NCBI GenBank assembly: GCA_035571835.1
Contig: DATNBU010000017.1
Coordinates: 294,687 to 358,686, forward strand
Reading direction: 5' to 3'
Source: Candidatus Limnocylindrales bacterium
GTDB lineage: Bacteria; Desulfobacterota; Binatia; UBA1149; CAITLU01
DNA: 64,000 bases
Position 1 is the first letter of the stretch. Each line of letters opens with the position of its first letter. The notes beneath the pieces were generated by a model. It did not search any database and was not told where the DNA came from. It saw nothing but the letters and a program-made list of their open reading frames with translations. Positions 59,269 through 64,000 of this stretch are shown here, in pieces. Made by a program: the position numbers and the translations under genes.

Positions 59269-60164
59269 TCGCAGTCGAGACCGCCGCAGGCAGAGCCGGC
59301 TCGGCGGAGCCCAGCCTGTTTACGACCGACGCGGTTGCGTACTCCCGGTCGTGGAGGATCGCGGCCGCAGCGCTGCGGATTTTCTCGCGCGGCGGCCTGT
59401 TGCTGATGCTTGCGGCGCTGACACTGTCAGCCACGCCACCGTCCAATCCGTTCAAGATGATGCGGCTGTTTGCGGCATTGTTCCTCGCGCCGGAGCTTGC
59501 ATCGTGGTTCATCGCGCGCGCGTTCGCCGCATCCATTCGAGTGGACGACGGGCGCCTGCGCATCGAATCGCGCGACGAGACCATCGAGATTCCGTTGTCG
59601 TCGATCGCCGCCGCCGAGCCGTGGAGATTTCCGGCTCCGGCGCTCGGCCTGGGGATGCTGCTGCGGTCCGGCCGGCGCATCCCGCTGGAGATCCGGACCG
59701 AGGATCCGGTTGCCCTCGTCGATGCGATGATTGCGGCCGGAGCTGCGCCGGAGCTGCGCAACGGGCTCGAGCATCCGCTGGTGATGTTCGCACGCGCCAG
59801 GCTCGCGCATGGCCCTGGCCGGCTCGAGAACCCGTTCCTCAAGTTCGTTCTGTTCTCGCTCGTGCCGACGATCCCGATCTTCCGGCTGCACCAGTACATC
59901 GCGTACGGCGGAGCGTTCGGCGAGTACTACACGTACGGGCTCCAGATGTATCTGGTCGGTTTCGGCATCTGGTGGGCGAAGCATGCGATCTGGCTGGTGC
60001 TGATCGCAGCGGCGTTTCGTGCAGTCGTCGAAGTCGTCGCATTCGCCGTCGCGGCTGCCGCGCCTTCTCTCGCGACGGGTGCCCGGTTGATCCTCGAGGT
60101 CCTCCAGCGCCTGCTTTACTACATCGGAATCCCGCTGCTGATTTACCTGCGCCTGACGGCGTAG
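59265..60164 (+). CDS. Hypothetical membrane protein
   Basis: 299 residues. ATG at 59265 overlaps the glmS stop (ATGA). About four to five helices are visible: GGLLLMLAALTLSA, MMRLFAALFLAPELASWFIA, AIWLVLIAAAFRAVVEVVAF and YYIGIPLLIYL. A beta-rich loop with IRVDDGRLRIESRDETIEIPL sits between. No known family recognised. Coupling to glmS suggests an envelope role, but that is inference. Confidence 0.75.
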   Translation: MIAVETAAGRAGSAEPSLFTTDAVAYSRSWRIAAAALRIFSRGGLLLMLAALTLSATPPSNPFKMMRLFAALFLAPELASWFIARAFAASIRVDDGRLRIESRDETIEIPLSSIAAAEPWRFPAPALGLGMLLRSGRRIPLEIRTEDPVALVDAMIAAGAAPELRNGLEHPLVMFARARLAHGPGRLENPFLKFVLFSLVPTIPIFRLHQYIAYGGAFGEYYTYGLQMYLVGFGIWWAKHAIWLVLIAAAFRAVVEVVAFAVAAAAPSLATGARLILEVLQRLLYYIGIPLLIYLRLTA

Positions 60165-60230
60165 ACAGACGAGCCTGCGCTGACGGCGCGGGGTTGTTCC
60201 TGCGTCGCTCTGCGCGCCGCACGCTCCAAT

Positions 60231-60265
60231 AAAAAGGCCCGGATGCATCGGGGTGCATCCGGGCC
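60231..60265 (-). terminator. Rho-independent terminator for the SGNH hydrolase gene
   Basis: A 12-bp G/C-rich hairpin (arm GGCCCGGATGCA, loop of 6) lies 39 bases after the minus-strand gene ends, and on that strand is followed by TTTTTATTGG. It may also slow transcripts arriving from the plus side, which are followed by CTTCT. Confidence 0.8.
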
Positions 60266-60304
60266 CTTCTACCTTCGGCCGTTACCGGCCTCAGGCTCGT
60301 TGGA

Positions 60305-61405
60305 TCACGGAGTAGCCGGGTTGAAGACCGACAGGGCCCAGCCCATGCGCTCGTGTCCATAACGGTTCCAGAACGACGTCTTGCCGCCGACGTACGAGCT
60401 GTCCGGGAGATCCGGCGGACCGGAGCCGCTGGCGTCGCCGCCCGGCCAGATTCCGGTGCCGACCGTTCCGCCCGCGTAAGTCGGATGCGTGTCGTCGGAC
60501 TGGATGTAGTCGTAGCTGGTCGTCGAGCTCGCGTAGTGCGTGTTGGCGTCGCGGATCGTCGACTTGAGCGTCGACGTGATGCGCGTGACGTACGCCGCTT
60601 CCGACTCGCCCTGGACGTACTTGAGCGCGTTGGAATCGATCTGGCCGTCGCCGTTGCTGTCGTAGTCCGCGCCCATGAAGTTCGCGAAGCTGTCGACGCA
60701 CACGAAGCCGTACGTGTTGGCCGTGTTGCATGCACGCCAGTTCATCTTCGCGAGGTACGGAAGGAACTTGTTGCGCATGTTCACCGGCGAGCCCGTGGCC
60801 GGATCGTAGCAGCTGCTGTTGACGTTGTCCGCGTTGTAGCCCGGGTAGAAGAGGTTCGAGATCGCCTTCACCCGCACATTCGCGCCCTTGTTGGCGTTGA
60901 TGTACGACATCGCCGCGTTCTGGTACGTCGTGCAGTTGTTCAGCGCGGTATCGAGCACGCCGAAGTTGCAGGCGCCCGACTGGCCCTTCAGGTTGCTTCG
61001 CGCCTGGAGACCGTCGTTGCCGCACATCTCGAACGTGACGACGCGAGTGTTCGACGTCTGCATGTACGAGCGCTCGTTCACGATCTTCTCGTTGTAGACG
61101 CCCGAGGCGAGCGCGCCGGACTTGCAGCGGCGGATGCTCTCCATGTCGGCGTTCCACTTGTTCTGCAGGTAGTCGGCGTCAACGGTCGGCGCGGCGAACA
61201 GCGCCTCTTCGAACAGCGAAGTGTTGTATCCGGCGTAGATCGAGTCGCCGTATGCCGTCACGCGGTACTTCGCACTGGTGCCCGCGCGGTCGATGGTCCA
61301 GGACATGTTCTGAGTCAGCGTGCTGGCGTAGGCCTGGGTGCCCAGCACGATAACTCCGATTGTCGAAAGCAGAGTGAAACTCCGCCGCAAACTCCTCTGA
61401 TTCAT
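60305..61405 (-). CDS. Exported SGNH/GDSL-type hydrolase
   Basis: 366 residues. ATG at 61405 has GGAGGG eight bases upstream, and the signal peptide is MNQRSLRRSFTLLSTIGVIV with YAS cleavage. Catalytic Ser55 in AYGDSIYAGYN, oxyanion Asn in FEMCGNDG, and Asp/His in DDTHPTYAGG, giving a complete SGNH set. A DSNGDGQID loop is calcium-binding-like, and several Cys can form disulfides. Esterase or lipase substrate unknown. Confidence 0.85.
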   Translation of the reverse strand: MNQRSLRRSFTLLSTIGVIVLGTQAYASTLTQNMSWTIDRAGTSAKYRVTAYGDSIYAGYNTSLFEEALFAAPTVDADYLQNKWNADMESIRRCKSGALASGVYNEKIVNERSYMQTSNTRVVTFEMCGNDGLQARSNLKGQSGACNFGVLDTALNNCTTYQNAAMSYINANKGANVRVKAISNLFYPGYNADNVNSSCYDPATGSPVNMRNKFLPYLAKMNWRACNTANTYGFVCVDSFANFMGADYDSNGDGQIDSNALKYVQGESEAAYVTRITSTLKSTIRDANTHYASSTTSYDYIQSDDTHPTYAGGTVGTGIWPGGDASGSGPPDLPDSSYVGGKTSFWNRYGHERMGWALSVFNPATP

Positions 61406-61768
61406 TCGTACCCTCCGGTATGTGTTCTGCGATTGGGATGTCGCGGCCTTTGCTCGAGGTGGTCTCCGCGACTCAGCATGGTGTACCACTCTGCATGCCG
61501 CACGGGAAGGCTTTTGGACCAACAAAAAGCGGTAAGTAACGGTATCTAGTGCACTTTTTTCAAATTACCATACGCAATTGCGTACCGTAACAACCCGTCC
61601 GGGGCCTACGCAGTTGCGTACCGGACGAGTCGATCCGCGGGATGGCCGGCATTCGGAGATCGGGCGGCGGATGGTCCGGCGGGCTGTCCCGGAGCCGGAA
61701 TCGCACGGGAATCAGCTGCCCGGCTCCGGCGTTTTGGTCCGGTCGTGCGGCCGCGATACGGTCGCGCG
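61406..61768. other. Divergent intergenic region, 363 bp
   Basis: Contains promoters for the hydrolase (minus) and glutathione peroxidase (plus) genes and the paired palindromes at 61571-61620. GGAGGG before the minus start. No RNA gene seen. Confidence 0.4.
61571..61620. promoter_or_regulatory. Two palindromic operator-like sites, 36 bp apart
   Basis: TACGCAATTGCGTA at 61571-61584 is a perfect 14-bp palindrome; TACGCAGTTGCGTA at 61607-61620 differs at one base. Both are followed by CCG. The pattern suits a TetR- or similar dimeric repressor controlling one or both divergent genes. No candidate regulator gene is next to it. Confidence 0.55.
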
Positions 61769-62257
61769 ATGAGCACACTTTACGATTTCCGCATTCGATC
61801 CATCGACGGGAAGACGCGTTCGCTCGACGAGCTGCGCGGAAAGACCGTCCTGATCGTCAACGTCGCTTCCCAGTGCGGGCTGACGCCGCAGTACGCGGGC
61901 CTCGAGGACCTGCAGAAAAAGTACGCGGACAAGGGCTTCACCGTGCTCGGCTTCCCGTGCAACCAGTTCGCCGGCCAGGAGCCCGGAGACGAGGGCGAGA
62001 TCCAGAAGTTCTGTTCGACGACTTACGGCGTGACGTTTCCGCTCTCGTCGAAGGTCGACGTCAACGGCGACTCCCGCGACCCGATCTATGGCTGGCTCGC
62101 CGAACAGCCGACCGCGCCCGACGGGCCGGGCGACATCAAGTGGAACTTTGCCAAGTTCCTGATCGGTCCCGACGGCAACGTGGTCGCGCGGTTTTCGCCA
62201 ATGGTGACGCCCGACGATCCGGCCCTCGTAGCCGCGATCGAAAGCTCCATAGGCTAG
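61769..62257 (+). CDS. Glutathione peroxidase (Cys type)
   Basis: 162 residues. The ATG at 61769 starts MSTLYDFRIRSIDG, the standard start. Peroxidatic Cys36 is in NVASQCGLTPQ; FPCNQFAGQEP and IKWNFAKFLIG supply the Gln and Trp/Asn. No selenocysteine. Reduces hydrogen or lipid peroxides, probably with thioredoxin. Could be under the palindromic sites upstream. Confidence 0.93.
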   Translation: MSTLYDFRIRSIDGKTRSLDELRGKTVLIVNVASQCGLTPQYAGLEDLQKKYADKGFTVLGFPCNQFAGQEPGDEGEIQKFCSTTYGVTFPLSSKVDVNGDSRDPIYGWLAEQPTAPDGPGDIKWNFAKFLIGPDGNVVARFSPMVTPDDPALVAAIESSIG

Positions 62258-62406
62258 CTGCCGAACCGCGGCCGCGGGCAACGCCGGCGGCTGCCCATTC
62301 CACTTCGTCCGCCGTGCCGTGCGGCGGCGGACGCGCGCGTGCCGTCTGTCTCCGCACCCGGCGTGACTCGTTTGGCAACGTTGCCGAGGGGGGTATAGTC
62401 CCGCCA

Positions 62407-63549
62407 ATGTTCGCGAAATCTCCTCAGCCGCTGCAGGCCGCCAAGGCCTCGCCGATCTCACCGGTAGCCGATGTGATCGACGAGATCCGCCGCGGACGGA
62501 TGATCGTGCTGATGGACGACGAGGACCGCGAGAACGAAGGCGACATCGTGGTTGCGGCCGAGAAGGTCACCGTCGAACAGGTCAACTTCATGATCCGGCA
62601 CGCGCGCGGCCTGATCTGCATGCCGATCACCGAAGACCGCATGCAGAAGCTCGGACTTCGCATGATGGTGCCCGAGAACACCGCGCCGCTCGGCACCGGC
62701 TTCACCGTTTCGATCGATTCGCGCTCCTCGACGGCGGGCGGCGTAACCGCGGCCGATCGCTGCCGCACGCTGCGCCAGGCCGCCGACCCGACGTCCGAAG
62801 CCAGCGACTTCGTGATCCCTGGCCACATCTTCCCGCTGCGTGCCCGCGAGGGCGGCGTGCTGGTACGAACCGGCCAGACCGAAGGCTCCGTCGATCTTTG
62901 CCGGCTCGCAGGGCTCGAGCCCGCCGGAGTGATCTGCGAGATTCTCAACGAGAACGGCACCATGGCGCGGCTGCCCGACCTCGTCCGTTTTGCCGAGACC
63001 CACGGCCTCAAGATCTCTACGGTGGCCGACCTGATCCAGTACCGGCTTCAGAACGAGTCGCTGGTCCGGCGCATCGCCAGCGCCCGCCTGCCGACAAAAT
63101 ACGGCGGAGAGTTTACCGCTCACGTCTATTGCTCGAGTGTCGAAGAGGGCGAGCACATTGCGCTCGTCAAAGGCTCGATCGATCCCGAACGCCCGTTGCT
63201 GGTCCGGGCGCATGCCGAATATCTGCCCGGAGACGTTTTCGCGTCGGTGCAGCGAAACACGGGCGACGTGCTGCACCGGGCCATGGCCAGGATCGCGGCG
63301 GAAGAGAACGGCGTGCTGCTCTACGTCCGCCGGCACCGGCGCGGCGCCGAGATGCTGGCGGAGGCGGGAGGGGGCCCGGCCACCACCAATCCCACCGCCC
63401 GCCTTGCGAGCTTCAAGGACTACGGCATCGGAGCGCAGATCCTGCGCGACCTCGGCGTGAGGCGCATCCGGCTGCTGACCAATTCGCCGTTCCGGCTCCC
63501 CAACCTCGCCGGTTATGGGCTCGAGGTCGTCGAGGTCGTCAGTATCTGA
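62407..63549 (+). CDS. ribBA: RibBA-type protein: DHBP synthase with degenerate GTP cyclohydrolase II domain
   Basis: 380 residues. The N-terminal 3,4-dihydroxy-2-butanone-4-phosphate synthase has DDEDRENEGDIVVAA, ARGLICMPI and GHIFPLRAREGGVL, all conserved. The C-terminal cyclohydrolase fold is present (LVRAHAEYLPGDVFASVQRN, RLLTNSPFRLPNLAGYGLEV), but the three zinc cysteines are Tyr272, Arg283 and Thr285, so GTP cyclohydrolase activity is improbable. The butanone-phosphate half should still work in riboflavin synthesis. Another GTP cyclohydrolase is expected elsewhere in the genome. Confidence 0.88.
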   Translation: MFAKSPQPLQAAKASPISPVADVIDEIRRGRMIVLMDDEDRENEGDIVVAAEKVTVEQVNFMIRHARGLICMPITEDRMQKLGLRMMVPENTAPLGTGFTVSIDSRSSTAGGVTAADRCRTLRQAADPTSEASDFVIPGHIFPLRAREGGVLVRTGQTEGSVDLCRLAGLEPAGVICEILNENGTMARLPDLVRFAETHGLKISTVADLIQYRLQNESLVRRIASARLPTKYGGEFTAHVYCSSVEEGEHIALVKGSIDPERPLLVRAHAEYLPGDVFASVQRNTGDVLHRAMARIAAEENGVLLYVRRHRRGAEMLAEAGGGPATTNPTARLASFKDYGIGAQILRDLGVRRIRLLTNSPFRLPNLAGYGLEVVEVVSI

Positions 63550-63728
63550 GCTCGCCGAACGGGCCTGGCTCGAAGGGGCGGCCGGCGCGCGGTGACGGGG
63601 GTCTCACGCCGAGCGGAAAATCGATCAAGCTCTAGCTATGACGAGGGCTTTCGGTTACCAACAGGGGTACACGCCGATGGCCGAGAGGCCCGGCAACGCG
63701 GTACGGTCCGGCATCCCGGGAGGTGCTT

Positions 63729-64000
63729 ATGAGAAAGTTCACTCTAGTCGCAGCGCTCTTCTCACTCATGATCGCCAACGTCGCGCTGGCCGGAGACACC
63801 ATCGGCTATGTCAAGACGATGACCGGCAAGGCTTCGGTTGTTCGGGCAGGTGCTGAGCACCCGCTCGCCGTCGGCGCTCCCCTCTACGAAGACGACCTTC
63901 TCAAGACCGCGGCGGAGTCGAGTCTCGGCGTCACGATGAAGGACGGCACCATGCTGTCGGCCGGTCCGGAGACAGAGCTGCTTCTCGACAAGTACGCATA
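63729..64000 (+). CDS. FecR-domain exported protein, 3' end cut by window
   Basis: The visible 90 residues begin MRKFTLVAALFSLMIANVAL (signal peptide, cleaved after ALA), then GYVKTMTGKASVVRAG and LYEDDLLKTAAESSLGVTMKDGT, the FecR-domain pattern. GGGAGG lies seven bases before ATG. Periplasmic; FecR domains bind or sense, and often sit in signalling or polysaccharide systems. The rest is outside the window. Confidence 0.75.
   Translation, partial: MRKFTLVAALFSLMIANVALAGDTIGYVKTMTGKASVVRAGAEHPLAVGAPLYEDDLLKTAAESSLGVTMKDGTMLSAGPETELLLDKYA

Noticed and set aside
62258-62406. FMN riboswitch before ribBA
   Set aside because: No match to the conserved AGGGGCAGGG and CCGACCGGCGG blocks was found; likewise none before ribE.
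63550-63728. Cyclic-di-GMP-type riboswitch before the FecR gene
   Set aside because: Some G/C-rich pairing is possible, but the conserved core of the GEMM class was not found.

Overview
The window is a 64 kb stretch of a GC-rich chromosome from a Gram-negative, aerobic bacterium of deltaproteobacterial character. The evidence is a complete cbb3 oxidase operon, System I cytochrome c maturation genes, exported proteins with signal peptides carrying cysteine-rich DDGN..DGC repeats, delta-60 repeats, lamin-tail/CotH modules, and dispersed hairpin repeats built on GGGGACAG. Myxococcota or the Binatota/Desulfobacterota lineages would fit; that placement is inference. No rRNA, tRNA or CRISPR array was seen.

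Layout. 1-9.6 kb: three SGNH sialate-O-acetylesterase-like exported enzymes (one cut by the window edge), a PD40-type beta-propeller protein, a delta-60 repeat protein, a large exported cysteine-rich-repeat protein, and a broken paralogue fragment with a small inversion. 10.0-19.2 kb: small cytochrome c, ccoNOQP, ccoGHIS and a SafE/DsbD-like membrane protein, a tightly packed respiratory operon. 19.2-25.3 kb: a visibly A/T-richer island with three genes: a TIR protein with a zinc-ribbon tail, a 1133-residue kinase-FHA-pseudokinase-TIR protein, and a four-helix SLATT-like membrane protein. 25.3-29.0 kb: a large exported CotH/lamin-tail protein. 29.3-35.1 kb: an AraC regulator divergent from an aromatic-catabolism cluster (extradiol dioxygenase-like, SDR, FAD monooxygenase, FAH hydrolase). 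35.1-39.4 kb: an APH/P-loop kinase and exported beta-helix protein. 39.4-48.7 kb: ClpB, phosphoesterase, TFIIB-type zinc ribbon, riboflavin synthase, UbiB-like kinase, ccmABCD. 48.7-57 kb: CDP-alcohol transferase-like protein, UbiA prenyltransferase, patatin, thiolase, LMW-phosphatase-like protein and SdiA-regulated propeller. 55.8-60.2 kb: glmU-glmS-membrane protein. 60.3-64 kb: SGNH hydrolase, glutathione peroxidase, RibBA-like protein and the start of a FecR-domain protein.

Functional links. ccmABCD supplies haem export for the c-type cytochromes CcoO, CcoP and the small cytochrome c. ccoGHIS provides copper delivery and assembly for the oxidase. glmU and glmS make UDP-GlcNAc together. ribE and ribBA both belong to riboflavin synthesis but are 18 kb apart.

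The most interesting region is the 19.6-24.9 kb island. Two TIR proteins, one physically fused to a kinase, an FHA phosphopeptide reader and a pseudokinase, sit beside a SLATT-like membrane protein. This combination is what one would expect of an abortive-infection type conflict system using phosphorylation to control TIR NADase activity, but that role is inferred from domain content only.
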